A DNA stretch of 64,000 nucleotides from Microbacterium forte (GTDB lineage Bacteria; Actinomycetota; Actinomycetes; Actinomycetales; Microbacteriaceae). Positions 42,854 through 53,710 of the stretch are shown piece after piece (within the stretch, counting starts at the first letter, position 1; each line of letters opens with the position of its first letter). The stretch lies in the NCBI RefSeq assembly GCF_031885415.1, contig NZ_CP116871.1:1984001-2048000 (forward strand). The letters are read 5' to 3'. The notes under the pieces were generated by a model. The model made no database searches, was not told the DNA's origin, and saw only the letters and a program-made list of their open reading frames with translations. Position numbers and translations under genes: made by a program.

Positions 42854-43652
42854 AGTGCACCTCCGTGCGAGCCGGTCGTCGCGAAATGCTTGTCGGGGTC
42901 GGGAGACGCCGCCCGCAGCTCGCGCGTGTAGGGGTCCTGCGGGTTGAGGATCACGTCGTCGGCATCGCCGTACTCGACGACGCGACCCTGGTTGAGCACC
43001 ATGATCTTGTCGCTGAAGTGCCGCGCGGTCGCGAGGTCGTGGGTGATGTAGAGCACTCCGAGGCCCTCTTCTCGCTGCAGATCGGCGAGCAGATTCAGCA
43101 CCCCGAGACGGATCGACACGTCGAGCATCGACACGGGCTCGTCGGCGACGAGCAGTGACGGACGCGAGGCGAGCGCGCGGGCGATGGCGACGCGCTGACG
43201 CTGGCCACCGGAGAGCTCGTGCGGACGGCGGTCGATCACGGCATCCGCATCGAGGCGCACGCGCTCGAGCAGTCGGCGCACCTCTGCCTCGGTCTCGTTC
43301 TTGGGCACGACGTCGTCGAGCCGGATGGGGCGCTCGAGGTGGTACCTGATCGAGTGGTACGGGTTGAGCGACGCGAACGGGTCTTGGAAGACCATGCGCA
43401 GCTGCTGACGGTACCTCCTCAGGCCCTTGCCGCGCCGGGGAATGGGCGTGCCGTCGAGCCGCACCTCGCCCGACGTGGGCGTCTCGAGCTGGGTGAGGAT
43501 CTTCGCGATGGTCGACTTGCCGCTGCCCGACTGACCGACGAGACCGATGGTCTGGCCGGAGTTCAGGGTGAAGCTGACGTTGTCGAGAGCCTTGAGCTGA
43601 CCGGCTCCTCTGACGTTGTAGACCTTGGTGACATCGGCGAACTCGAGAGTCG

Positions 43653-43656
<4 letters not shown>
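42850..43656 (-). CDS. ABC transporter ATP-binding protein (DppF-like)
   Basis: 268 residues. Walker A L-V-G-Q-S-G-S-G-K-S-T, Q-loop M-V-F-Q-D-P-F-A-S-L-N-P, signature [17 protein letters not shown] and Walker B L-L-V-A-D-E-P-V-S-M-L-D, all as in OppF/DppF. It ends shortly after the signature domain without the usual zinc-type extension. Four-base overlaps on both sides place it inside the operon. Confidence 0.92.
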
Positions 43657-44477
<821 letters not shown>

Positions 44478-44497
44478 GGGATGTCCTTCGTCGGGGG

Positions 44498-44592
44498 GGC
44501 GCGTTTCGTCTCGGTCCTTCGGTCCTCGCTCAACGACCGGGGGGGGTGGCCTCCCCCGGTCGTTGAGCGAGCGAAGCGAGACGAAACGCGCC
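44498..44592. repeat. palindromic intergenic repeat, family C, full inverted copy
   Basis: Outer arms 44498-44513 and 44577-44592 (GGCGCGTTTCGTCTCG) pair perfectly, and inner arms 44526-44543 and 44553-44570 (TCGCTCAACGACCGGGGG) pair perfectly over 18 bp. It separates the binding-protein gene from the ATPase gene, as the family C copy separates cebE from cebF, and could attenuate downstream expression. Confidence 0.88.
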
Positions 44593-44616
44593 GAATCTGC
44601 GTACGACGCCTCGTGC

Positions 44617-46284
44617 TTACTCGGCCGGCTTCAGCTTCGTGAGGATCTGCACGATGTTCTGCTGAGTCGGGTCGCCCGAGGCATACGGGTCCTCCTCCGA
44701 AGGCCACCCGACGTAGTTGCGGGTGTTGTACTCGCCGAGCAGCGGGTGCGCGCCGAGCGGGATCGCCGGGACCTGCTCGACGAAGATCTGCTCGAGCGTC
44801 GTGATGGCCGCGGTGCGCTCGTCATCGGACGACGCGTTGGCGTAGGTGTTCAGCGCGTCAGTCGCAGCGGGGTCTTCGAAGCGTCCGAAGTTGAATCCGG
44901 CGATGCCCTCGGGCGAGATCCAGCGCGGGTCCATCGTCGACGTGTAGAGACCGTAGGCCGTGCCGCTGTCTTCGAGCCAGTGGATGATGGCCGAGAACGA
45001 TCCGTCGTCGCGGGGTCCTGCCCAGCCGCCCCAGTCGGGCATGTCGATCTTGACCTCGGCGCCGATGGCCTCGGTGACGTCTTCGGCGATGAGCTCCTGC
45101 GCGGTGTTCCAGTCGCTCCACCCCGAGGGCACCGAGAGCGTGAACGAGACGGGCGTGCCGTCGGGGTCGATCAGCGCGTCGTCCTTCCAGGTGTATCCGG
45201 CTCCCTCGAGCAGGTCGCGCGCCTTCTCGGCATCGACGGAGTACTCCTCGCCCTGGAACTCGGGCTGGATCTCGTCTTCGAGGATCGACGAGAGTCCGGT
45301 CACAGACCACACCGGCTCGCTCGCCCCTTCACGGGCGATGTCGACGTACGCGTCGCGATCGATGACCCAGGCGAGGGCCTGGCGGAACGCCACGTCGTCG
45401 AACGGCTTCTGCTGCAGGTTCATGAACAGCGTCGCAGAGCCGGTCGTCGGGGCCACGAAGAACTTGTTGTGCTCGGGGTCGGCGTCGAGGAACTGCTCCT
45501 GGATCTGCGGGATGAACGCCTGCGCCCAGTCGGCCTCGCCCTGTGCGAGAGCGGTGGTCAGTGCCGTGTTGTCGCCGTAGGAGACGTAGTGCAGTTCGGG
45601 AACCGCGAGGTCGCCGCCCCAGTAGTCGTCGCGCGCCTCGAGGGTGACCGACTCGGTCGACCAGTTCGACAGCGCGTAGGGGCCGGTGCCGACCAGGTCG
45701 TCGCCCTTGACGGGGTCGGTGGCAGGCTCGTCGAGGTTCTCCCAGATGTGCTTCGGCACGATCGGCACGTGCAGCACGCGGGCCTGGTTCACGTACTTCG
45801 ACTCGCCGAAGTTCAGCGTCACAGCGTCGCCGTCGATGGTCGCGCCCTCGAACTTGAGGCCCGCGGTGTCGAGCGCAGGGGTCGAGACGAGCTCGTAGGT
45901 GAAGACGATGTCGTCGGCGGTGAAGGGCTCGCCATCGCTCCAGGTGACGTCCTTGCGAGGCACGACGGTGAGGGCCGTGTAGTCGTCGTTCCACTCGATG
46001 CTCTCGGCGAGCCAGGGGGTGACCCCCCGATCGCCGGTCTGGTTCACGAGGGCGAGGGTCTCGAAGATGACCTTGCCGTAGCCGTACTTCGAGGCCGACG
46101 AGTCGCCGACGTAGGGGTTGTTCGACTCGGTGGTGATCGCACCGTCGGGCTTGGCGATCGTCAGGGCTGCGCCGCCTGCTCCGGCGTCTCCGTCGTTCGA
46201 TCCGCCGGCTGCGCAGCCGGCGAGGGCCGAGACGCCGAGGGCGGAGATCGCCGCGACAGCGATCATGGACTTTCTGAGCTTCAT
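44617..46284 (-). CDS. SBP_bac_5 substrate-binding lipoprotein
   Basis: 555 residues from ATG 46284 (GGAGAAGCA upstream). Lipoprotein signal peptide ending S-A-L-A-G-C, then the DppA/OppA-type fold with W-L-A-E-S-I-E-W, V-T-W-S-D-G-E-P-F-T-A-D-D-I-V-F-T-Y and Q-A-L-A-W-V-I-D-R-D. This family takes peptides, nickel or, in several thermophiles and actinobacteria, beta-gluco-oligosaccharides. The GH3 gene in the operon favours the last (inference). Confidence 0.9.
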   Translation of the reverse strand: MKLRKSMIAVAAISALGVSALAGCAAGGSNDGDAGAGGAALTIAKPDGAITTESNNPYVGDSSASKYGYGKVIFETLALVNQTGDRGVTPWLAESIEWNDDYTALTVVPRKDVTWSDGEPFTADDIVFTYELVSTPALDTAGLKFEGATIDGDAVTLNFGESKYVNQARVLHVPIVPKHIWENLDEPATDPVKGDDLVGTGPYALSNWSTESVTLEARDDYWGGDLAVPELHYVSYGDNTALTTALAQGEADWAQAFIPQIQEQFLDADPEHNKFFVAPTTGSATLFMNLQQKPFDDVAFRQALAWVIDRDAYVDIAREGASEPVWSVTGLSSILEDEIQPEFQGEEYSVDAEKARDLLEGAGYTWKDDALIDPDGTPVSFTLSVPSGWSDWNTAQELIAEDVTEAIGAEVKIDMPDWGGWAGPRDDGSFSAIIHWLEDSGTAYGLYTSTMDPRWISPEGIAGFNFGRFEDPAATDALNTYANASSDDERTAAITTLEQIFVEQVPAIPLGAHPLLGEYNTRNYVGWPSEEDPYASGDPTQQNIVQILTKLKPAE

Positions 46285-46351
46285 TGCTTCTCCTTGGGCA
46301 CGGGTCGTTGTGCTGTGTGGCTGTCGGTGCACGGGCATCCGACCTCATTCG

Positions 46352-46397
46352 CTTACTGGCGAGAAAGTAAGCTGGTGCGAGGTTACCCGCCAGTAAG
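46352..46397. promoter_or_regulatory. TetR operator region upstream of the ABC/GH3 operon
   Basis: CTTACTGGCG (46352-46361) and CGCCAGTAAG (46388-46397) are perfect complements. A third half-site AAGTAAG sits at 46365-46371, forming CTTACT-8-AGTAAG with the first, and TTAC-6-GTAA lies at 46383-46396. Two nested TetR-like operators are thus possible between the binding-protein gene and the divergent TetR gene. Confidence 0.75.
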
Positions 46398-46450
46398 TAG
46401 AGTTGGCAAGTACGATCCAGTGCAGGATTCGGTGCAGAAGAGGATGGACC

Positions 46451-47098
46451 ATGTCGAAGGATGCTGTCGCCCACACGTCCGTCCGGCCTGCCACCCGCGA
46501 GAAGCGCGAGCAGATCCTCAAAGCCGCCGTCGAGATCTTCGGCAACAAGGGCTCGACCAATGGCACGCTCGCCGACGTCGCCGAGCAGGTGGGCATCACC
46601 CACGCCGGCGTGCTGCACCACTTCGGGTCGAAGCAGAAGCTGCTCCTCGAGGTGCTCGCCTACCGCGACCAGGCCGACGTCGCCGAGCTCGCCGAGAAGC
46701 ACATCCCCGGCGGACCGGAGCTCTTCCTGCACCTCGTGCGCACCGCGATCGCCAACGAACGGCGCCCCGGAATCGTGCAGGCGTACACCGTGCTGTCGTC
46801 GGAGTCCGTCACCGACAATCACCCCGGTCGCGACTACTTCGAAGACCGCTACACGACCCTCCGGCGCGAGGTCACAGACGCGTTCCACCTGCTGTGCGCG
46901 CAGGAGGGTGTGACAGAGCCCGACACCGTGGCCACCGCCGCGGCCAGCATCCTCGCCGTGATGGACGGGCTGCAGCTGCAGTGGCTGCTGCACCGCGACG
47001 TCTTCGACCTGGGCGAGGCGAGCGAGTTCGCGATCCGCTCGATCGTCAACGGTGTGCTGCACCCCGGACCGGCACTGGAGTCGTACCGCCGCGACTAG
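46451..47098 (+). CDS. TetR-family transcriptional regulator
   Basis: 215 residues from ATG 46451, with AAGAGGA just upstream. HTH: I-L-K-A-A-V-E-I-F-G-N-K-G, A-D-V-A-E-Q-V-G-I-T-H-A-G-V-L-H-H-F-G-S-K. The C-terminal ligand domain is not assigned. It is divergent from the dipeptide-type ABC/GH3 operon and 23 bases upstream of the M20 gene; the inverted repeats at 46352-46397 are likely binding sites. Confidence 0.9.
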   Translation: MSKDAVAHTSVRPATREKREQILKAAVEIFGNKGSTNGTLADVAEQVGITHAGVLHHFGSKQKLLLEVLAYRDQADVAELAEKHIPGGPELFLHLVRTAIANERRPGIVQAYTVLSSESVTDNHPGRDYFEDRYTTLRREVTDAFHLLCAQEGVTEPDTVATAAASILAVMDGLQLQWLLHRDVFDLGEASEFAIRSIVNGVLHPGPALESYRRD

Positions 47099-47121
47099 GT
47101 GCCACGACTAGGCTCGGGGCC

Positions 47122-48336
47122 ATGACGATCGACCTCGAAGCGCTCTACACAGACCTGCACCAGCACCCTGAACTGTCGTTCCAGGAGACGCGCACCGCCG
47201 GCATCGCGGCCGGTCACCTGCGGGATCTCGGCCTCGAGGTGCACGAGGGCATCGGCGTCACCGGGGTGGTCGGCATCCTGCGCAACGGCGAAGGTCCGGT
47301 CGTCTGGGCGCGCGCCGACATGGATGCACTGCCCGTAGGTGAAGAGACCGGCCTCGCCTATGCCAGCACCGCGACCGGCATCGACCCCGCCGGCAACACC
47401 GTGCCCGTCATGCACGCCTGCGGTCACGACATGCACGTCACCGCCATGATCGGTGCGGTCGAGAAGCTCGTCGCCGAGAAGGACGACTGGTCGGGAACCG
47501 TGGTCGTGCTGATCCAGCCCGCCGAGGAGTACGGAGCAGGCTCCCGCGCCATGCTCGACGCCGGCCTCCGTGACCTCGTGCCGCACCCCGATGTCGTCCT
47601 GGGCCAGCACGTCACTCCCCTGCCCGCCGGCACGATCGGCGTACGCCCAGGCACCCAGATGGCGGCATCCGACGGCCTCACCGTCGTGCTGCACGGACGC
47701 GGCGGACACGGCTCGCGGCCGCACTCGACCATCGACCCCGTGGTCATGGCCGCGGCGACCGTCATGCGACTGCAGACCATCGCCTCGCGAGAGGTCGACC
47801 CCCGCGACGTCGCCGTGGTCACGGTCGGCTCGATCCACGCGGGTCTGAAGAACAACATCATCCCCGCCGAGGCGAAGCTCGAGCTCAGCCTGCGCTACCC
47901 GAACGACGAGATGCGCGACAAGGTGCTCGCGAGCGTCGAGCGCATCGTGCGCGCCGAGGCCGCGGCATCGGGAGCAGAGCGCGAGCCCGAGATCCGCACA
48001 GACCACACCCTGCCGCCGACTATCAACGATGCGGATGCCACGGCACGCGTCACGTCGGCGCTGCAGCGCGCGCTCGGTGAGGCGTCGGTGATCGACCCCG
48101 GCATGTTCACCGGCAGCGAGGACGTGTCGTGGTTCGCCCGCGACACCGGAGCGCCGCTCGTCTTCTGGTTCTGGGGCGGCGTCGATGCGGCGAAGTTCGC
48201 CGCGGCATCGGCGGCCGGGACCCTCGACAAGGACATCCCGACGAACCACTCGCCCTTCTTCGCACCGGAGATCCACCCGACCATCGAGGTCGGCGTCACG
48301 GCGCTGTTGGCGGCTGCGCGCGAGTTCCTCGACTGA
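47122..48336 (+). CDS. M20-family amidohydrolase (N-acyl amino acid/hippurate hydrolase type)
   Basis: 404 residues from ATG 47122; longer open frames upstream run through the TetR gene and are not credible. L-H-Q-H-P-E-L-S-F-Q-E-T at the start, metal ligands in H-A-C-G-H-D-M-H and I-Q-P-A-E-E, the second metal/dimer segment L-H-G-R-G-G-H-G-S-R-P-H, and the last ligand His in N-H-S-P-F-F are all in place. Such enzymes remove acyl groups from N-acyl amino acids or amides. TAGGCT at 47109-47114 ends 7 bases before the ATG, so it may have its own leaderless promoter. Confidence 0.92.
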   Translation: MTIDLEALYTDLHQHPELSFQETRTAGIAAGHLRDLGLEVHEGIGVTGVVGILRNGEGPVVWARADMDALPVGEETGLAYASTATGIDPAGNTVPVMHACGHDMHVTAMIGAVEKLVAEKDDWSGTVVVLIQPAEEYGAGSRAMLDAGLRDLVPHPDVVLGQHVTPLPAGTIGVRPGTQMAASDGLTVVLHGRGGHGSRPHSTIDPVVMAAATVMRLQTIASREVDPRDVAVVTVGSIHAGLKNNIIPAEAKLELSLRYPNDEMRDKVLASVERIVRAEAAASGAEREPEIRTDHTLPPTINDADATARVTSALQRALGEASVIDPGMFTGSEDVSWFARDTGAPLVFWFWGGVDAAKFAAASAAGTLDKDIPTNHSPFFAPEIHPTIEVGVTALLAAAREFLD

Positions 48337-48350
48337 GGCTGTTCCCTCGC

Positions 48351-48438
48351 CGTTCACAATTCAGCATGGACGGCCGGAACCGGGCCGCAACCCTGCCCTG
48401 AGCCCGTGGAACGCGCGTTCTCTGCTGAATTGTGAACG
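48351..48438. repeat. 88-bp palindromic repeat, family B, copy 1
   Basis: Terminal arms CGTTCACAATTCAGCA (48351-48366) and its exact complement (48423-48438) enclose 56 bases. A second copy of the same length lies at 60803-60890. It separates the converging M20 and moaA genes. Confidence 0.85.
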
Positions 48439-48453
48439 CGAAGCGGGGCTGAC

Positions 48454-49539
48454 TCAGCCGCCGATGGCGTTCATGCCGCGGGCGGGCTGCAGGAATGACG
48501 GGTCGTTGATCGCGTGCCCCGGCAGCTTGCCGTGCACGCAGGAGCGGAGCATGGCGCCGATCCCCTCTGCACGGTGACCCGCATCGGGGGCCTCGTCCCC
48601 GCGCAGCACACCGATCAGGTCGTATTCGGCGTTGGAGAACAGGCAGTTGCGCAGCTGACCGTCGGCCGTCAGGCGCAGCCGGTCGCACGCGCCGCAGAAG
48701 GGGGCGGTGACCGAGGCGATCACGCCGACCTCGTGCGGGCCGCCATCGATGCGCCACTTCTCGGCCGGTGCTCCGCCGCGTCCGGGAACGGGCTCGAGAC
48801 TCCACCGCGCGCCGAGCTTCTCGAGGATCTCCTCGCGCGTGACCATAGAGTCGCGATCCCACGTATGCCCGGCGTCGAGCGGCATCTGCTCGATGAAGCG
48901 CAGCTGCGCGCCGACCTCCATCGCGAACGCGACCAGGTCAGGCAGCTCATCGTCGTTCACACCGCGCATCGCGACGGTGTTGAGCTTGAGCGGGCGGAGC
49001 TCGGATGCCGCCGCTGCCGCGATGCCCTCGAACACGTCGTCGATGCGGTCGCGGCGGGTGAGGTCGGTGAAGCGCTGACGGTCGACCGTGTCGATGCTGA
49101 TGTTCAGGCGTGTGAGCCCGGCGTCGATCAGCGCGGGCAGGTGCTTCGCGAGCGTGATGCCGTTGGTGGTCATGGCGACCTCGACGGGGCCCTCGTCGCC
49201 CTGGATCGCCGAGACGCGGCGAACGACCTCGACGATGTCGGCGCGCAGCAGCGGTTCACCGCCCGTGAGCCGGAAGGTGCGGATGCCGAACGAGGCCGCG
49301 ACCTGCGCCACCTCGACGATCTCGTCGGTCGACAGGATGCTGGTGCGCGCGAGCCATTCGTTGCCCTGCTCGGGCATGCAGTAGGTGCAGCGCAGCGAGC
49401 AGCGGTCGGTCAGCGAGATGCGCAGGTCGCGGTGCACGCGACCGTGCGTGTCGACGAGGCCCTGCGGCGCGGGCGCCGAGTCAGCGGCGATCACGGGGTT
49501 CGGCGAGCGCACACCGATCACGACCGGCACGGCCGTCAT
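48454..49539 (-). CDS. moaA: GTP 3',8-cyclase (molybdenum cofactor synthesis)
   Basis: 361 residues from ATG 49539, with GGGGAGAGGGAG upstream. A radical SAM enzyme: N-terminal [4Fe-4S] cluster Cys47, Cys51, Cys54 (C-S-L-R-C-T-Y-C), C-terminal cluster in F-C-G-A-C-D-R-L-R-L and R-N-C-L-F, and the required terminal Gly-Gly. With MoaC it makes cyclic pyranopterin from GTP. It is separated from the rest of the Moco genes by a regulator and an aldo-keto reductase. Confidence 0.96.
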   Translation of the reverse strand: MTAVPVVIGVRSPNPVIAADSAPAPQGLVDTHGRVHRDLRISLTDRCSLRCTYCMPEQGNEWLARTSILSTDEIVEVAQVAASFGIRTFRLTGGEPLLRADIVEVVRRVSAIQGDEGPVEVAMTTNGITLAKHLPALIDAGLTRLNISIDTVDRQRFTDLTRRDRIDDVFEGIAAAAASELRPLKLNTVAMRGVNDDELPDLVAFAMEVGAQLRFIEQMPLDAGHTWDRDSMVTREEILEKLGARWSLEPVPGRGGAPAEKWRIDGGPHEVGVIASVTAPFCGACDRLRLTADGQLRNCLFSNAEYDLIGVLRGDEAPDAGHRAEGIGAMLRSCVHGKLPGHAINDPSFLQPARGMNAIGG

Positions 49540-49693
49540 CGCAGTCTCCCTCTCCCCGACATGTTCCGAGACTACCCGCGCGTTCGGTGTCGGGGCCCGT
49601 CTGGCGCGACGACCGGCATATTGCCAGGTCGCGGAGCCGGTCGGCTCGGACGGGACCGCATGGCTGCTGTTCCCCCACCTGGCGGCATTCACG

Positions 49694-49723
49694 GCCGCAT
49701 CCGATCAGCCATTCGGGATACCG
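49694..49723 (+). repeat. 30-base direct repeat, left copy
   Basis: Bases 49694-49723 match 51812-51841 at 27 of 30 positions in the same orientation (shared core ATCCGATCAGCCAT). Together they flank the HTH regulator and aldo-keto reductase genes. Confidence 0.75.
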
Positions 49724-49746
49724 CCGACACCCGGAGCCGCGGCGAA

Positions 49747-50634
49747 TCAGGCTCGACCGTTCTCCTTCGCGGCTTCGCGCACCGCCGTGTGCTCCAGGTT
49801 GGCGAGCAGTTGGAGGCGCTCATGGGTGGCCGAGCCCGGCTCAGCAGAGAAGACGATCATCGAGAGCCCCCGGTCGGACGCGAGGTCCATGGCCTGGAAT
49901 GTGAGGTCCAGGTCTCCGACCACGGGGTGGTGCACCTTCTTCACCCCCGTGCGGTGCTCCCGCACATCGTGGGCTCCCCACAGCGTACGGAAGAGATCGC
50001 TGCGGGTGGAGAGCTCACCGACGAGATCGCTGAGCTTCCGGTCGTACGGCGACCGACCTGCCTCGGCACGGAGCACAGCGACGATCTGACGCGTCTGCGC
50101 GTCCCACTCCCGGTAGAAGGACTGGGCGCGTGGATCGAGGAACATGAACCGTGCCGCATTGGCCGGGGGATGCGCGTCATCGAGCATCTCGGAGAACAGC
50201 GCCCGACCGAGGGCGTTGGTCGCGACCGCGTCGAGACGACCGTTCTGCACGTAGACGGGAACGGTGGAGATCGCATCGATCGTCTGCCGCAAGCCCGGCG
50301 TGAGCTGCTGCGCCCGTACGGGACGACGACGCGGCTGTCGATGCGCTCCGGCGTTCGCCGCCCTGATGAGGTCGTGCAGATGCGCGTGTTCGGCATCGTC
50401 GAGCTGCAGGGCCCGGCTGACTCCGTCGATGACCTGCTCCGATACCCCGGCCGCGTTGCCGCGCTCGAGGCGCTTGTAGTACTCGGCACTCATTCCGGCG
50501 ACGAGGGCGACCTCTTCTCGGCGCAGCCCCGGCACTCGACGACGACCGCCGAAGTCGGGCAGCCCGACTTGCTCGGGGGTGAGCTTGGCACGCCTCGTCG
50601 TGAGGAACTCGCTGATGGCGTCGTGGGTCTCCAT
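49747..50634 (-). CDS. MmyB-type helix-turn-helix regulator
   Basis: 295 residues. N-terminal XRE-type HTH with the family's R-R-V-P-G-L-R-R-E-E-V-A-L-V-A-G-M-S and Y-Y-K-R-L-E-R-G, then the MmyB ligand domain (about 105-285) with W-D-A-Q-T-R-Q and H-P-V-V-G-D-L-D-L. This domain resembles PAS folds and binds a lipid-like ligand in studied members. TACCGT (50642-50647, minus) ends 7 bases before the ATG, giving a leaderless promoter. Divergent from the aldo-keto reductase, its probable target. Confidence 0.9.
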   Translation of the reverse strand: METHDAISEFLTTRRAKLTPEQVGLPDFGGRRRVPGLRREEVALVAGMSAEYYKRLERGNAAGVSEQVIDGVSRALQLDDAEHAHLHDLIRAANAGAHRQPRRRPVRAQQLTPGLRQTIDAISTVPVYVQNGRLDAVATNALGRALFSEMLDDAHPPANAARFMFLDPRAQSFYREWDAQTRQIVAVLRAEAGRSPYDRKLSDLVGELSTRSDLFRTLWGAHDVREHRTGVKKVHHPVVGDLDLTFQAMDLASDRGLSMIVFSAEPGSATHERLQLLANLEHTAVREAAKENGRA

Positions 50635-50758
50635 GCCAACGACGGTACGCCGATCCGCTCGGTCGAGAGGGGTCCTGTCGGTGCACCCATAGCCGGGGCC
50701 ACGCTAACTCGGGCCGAAGAGCGTTGACTCGAATCATCATCCGACAGAAGGAACAGTC

Positions 50759-51739
<981 letters not shown>

Positions 51740-51811
51740 ATCGGCTGTGCGGATGAACCATCGATGCTGGTGGCTTTCCGGCTGACGAGTCCCCGGGTGG
51801 CCGACGGAGAG

Positions 51812-51841
51812 GCCGAATCCGATCAGCCATCCGGGATGCCG
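51812..51841 (+). repeat. 30-base direct repeat, right copy
   Basis: Partner of 49694-49723 (27 of 30 identical). It lies in the 130-base gap between the aldo-keto reductase and modC. Confidence 0.75.
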
Positions 51842-51869
51842 TGAGCAATCCGGCGCAGCGGAGGCGGAC

Positions 51870-52925
51870 TCAGGTGACGGCGACGAATCCCACGAGCGCC
51901 GGGTCGATGCGCAGCCGCAGCCTGTCCCCGACCGTGAGGCCCCCGGCAGCATCCAGCGACAGGTCGACCGCACCCGCATCGGTGTGCACGCGCACACCTC
52001 CCAGCGTGGGCTCGAGGCGCGTCACCACGGCCGTCCACGACTCCGGGCCAGCCTCGGTGACCTGCACATCTCCCGGACGGAACACCGCGGCGAGCGCGGC
52101 ACCGTCCGCCGCAGCGAGCGCACGCGACGCCGGATCGGCGCTGGTCAGCAGCACATCGCCGCCGCGCCACGCACCCTGGCTCGCGACGCCCACCAGGCGA
52201 TTGAGCCCGGCGATCGAGGCGACGAAGCCGGATGCCGGGGCGGCGAGCACGTCTCGCACCAGCCCTGACTGGGTGACACGGCCAGACTCGACGACGATCA
52301 ATCGGTCGGCGAGCGCGACGGCATCCGCCGCATCGTGCGTGACCGCGACGGTGGTGGTCGAGGCGAGCTGGTCGCGCAGCATCCGCCTGATGTCTCCGGC
52401 CGTCTCGGGATCGAGGGCCACGAGCGGCTCATCGAGCAGCACGACGCGAGGGGATGCGGCGAGCGCACGGGCGACCGCGACGCGCTGCTGCTCGCCTCCG
52501 GACAGCTCGTGCGGCATCCGCTCTCCCGAGCCCGGGAGCCCGACCCGTGCGAGCCAGTCGTCAGCGCCTGCGCGGGCAGCACGATTCTCGATGCCCGCAG
52601 CGCGCGGACCGAAGGCGACGTTCTCGCCGACCGAGAGATGGGGGAACAGCCTCGGCTTCTGCCCGAGCAGCACGACACCTCGGCGCATCGGCTCCGTGCG
52701 CACTCGTGGCTTGGCGACACGATCGACGACGCGCCCCTCGACCGCGATCTCTCCGGCATCGAGCGACTGGAGTCCGGCGATCGCCTGCAGCAAGGTCGAC
52801 TTTCCCGCACCGCTCGGGCCCATCACGGCCACTGTCGCGCCAGCGGGCACCTGCAGCGACACGTCGACGACGAAGTGCTCACGCTGCACGACGACGTGGG
52901 CGCGAAGACCCTCCGCGCTGGTCAT
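51870..52925 (-). CDS. modC: molybdate ABC transporter ATP-binding protein
   Basis: 351 residues from ATG 52925, overlapping the modB stop by 4 bases. Walker A V-M-G-P-S-G-A-G-K-S-T, signature H-E-L-S-G-G-E-Q-Q-R-V-A-V-A-R-A-L, Walker B V-V-L-L-D-E-P-L-V-A-L-D, and a C-terminal TOBE domain (about 290-350) as in ModC, where it senses molybdate. An unusually long region (about 215-290) links the ATPase to the TOBE domain. Confidence 0.93.
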   Translation of the reverse strand: MTSAEGLRAHVVVQREHFVVDVSLQVPAGATVAVMGPSGAGKSTLLQAIAGLQSLDAGEIAVEGRVVDRVAKPRVRTEPMRRGVVLLGQKPRLFPHLSVGENVAFGPRAAGIENRAARAGADDWLARVGLPGSGERMPHELSGGEQQRVAVARALAASPRVVLLDEPLVALDPETAGDIRRMLRDQLASTTTVAVTHDAADAVALADRLIVVESGRVTQSGLVRDVLAAPASGFVASIAGLNRLVGVASQGAWRGGDVLLTSADPASRALAAADGAALAAVFRPGDVQVTEAGPESWTAVVTRLEPTLGGVRVHTDAGAVDLSLDAAGGLTVGDRLRLRIDPALVGFVAVT

Positions 52926-53710
52926 CGCGCAGCCCCCGGCCGCCAGCCACGCACGAGCAGCAGCACGATGATCGCGGTGGCGAGCAGCAGCAGCGCCAAC
53001 GCGACGGCGGCCCCCTGCGTCACTCCCGCACCGTTGAACGCGGTGTAGATCGCGAGCGGCATGGTCTGTGTGACCCCGGGGCGATTGCCGGCGAAGAGCG
53101 CAGTGGCTCCGAACTCGCCGATGGCCCGGGCGAAGCACAGCACCACTCCGGCGACGATGCCGGGCGCGGCGAGCGGCAGCGTGATGCGGCGGAGGATCGT
53201 CCAGCGTCCGGCGCCGAGAGCCGCCGCCGTGCGCTCGTACTCGACCCCGGAGGTGCGCACGGCACCCTCGACCGCCAGCACCAGGAACGGCAGCGCCACG
53301 AAGGTCTGCGCGAGGATGACCGCCGGAGTGCTGAACGAGAGGCCGAGGCCGCCGAACCACCCCGCTCGTCCGAACAGATAGAGCAGCGCGACGCCGCCGA
53401 CCATGGGCGGCAGCACGAGCGGAACGGTGACGGCGGCCCTCAGCACGGCGGCGAGACGAGGGCCGGAACGGGCGATCGTCAGAGCCAGCGGCACTCCGAT
53501 CACGATGCAGAGCACGGTGGCGATGAGACCTGTGCCGAGCGAGAGCAGCAGCGCCGAGCGTGCGGCCTCCGACGTCACGTCGGCGATGAACGTCGACCAC
53601 TCGACGCGGGCGACGAGAGCCGCGAGCGGCAGGATGAGGAACGCCAAGCCGATCAGAGCCGGGATCGCCAACGTGCGTGGAGCGTATCCGTGCGAGACCG
53701 CGGCGCTCAC
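52922..53710 (-). CDS. modB: molybdate ABC transporter permease
   Basis: 262 residues with about six membrane segments. The ModB-type motifs are L-P-P-M-V-G-G-V-A-L-L-Y-L-F-G and the cytoplasmic loop E-R-T-A-A-A-L-G-A-G-R-W-T. Starts within the stop of modA and ends within the start of modC. Confidence 0.93.
   Translation of the reverse strand: MSAAVSHGYAPRTLAIPALIGLAFLILPLAALVARVEWSTFIADVTSEAARSALLLSLGTGLIATVLCIVIGVPLALTIARSGPRLAAVLRAAVTVPLVLPPMVGGVALLYLFGRAGWFGGLGLSFSTPAVILAQTFVALPFLVLAVEGAVRTSGVEYERTAAALGAGRWTILRRITLPLAAPGIVAGVVLCFARAIGEFGATALFAGNRPGVTQTMPLAIYTAFNGAGVTQGAAVALALLLLATAIIVLLLVRGWRPGAAR

Noticed and set aside
49540..49746. Moco riboswitch in front of moaA
   Set aside because: The region upstream of moaA shows a normal ribosome-binding site and no convincing multi-stem structure by eye.
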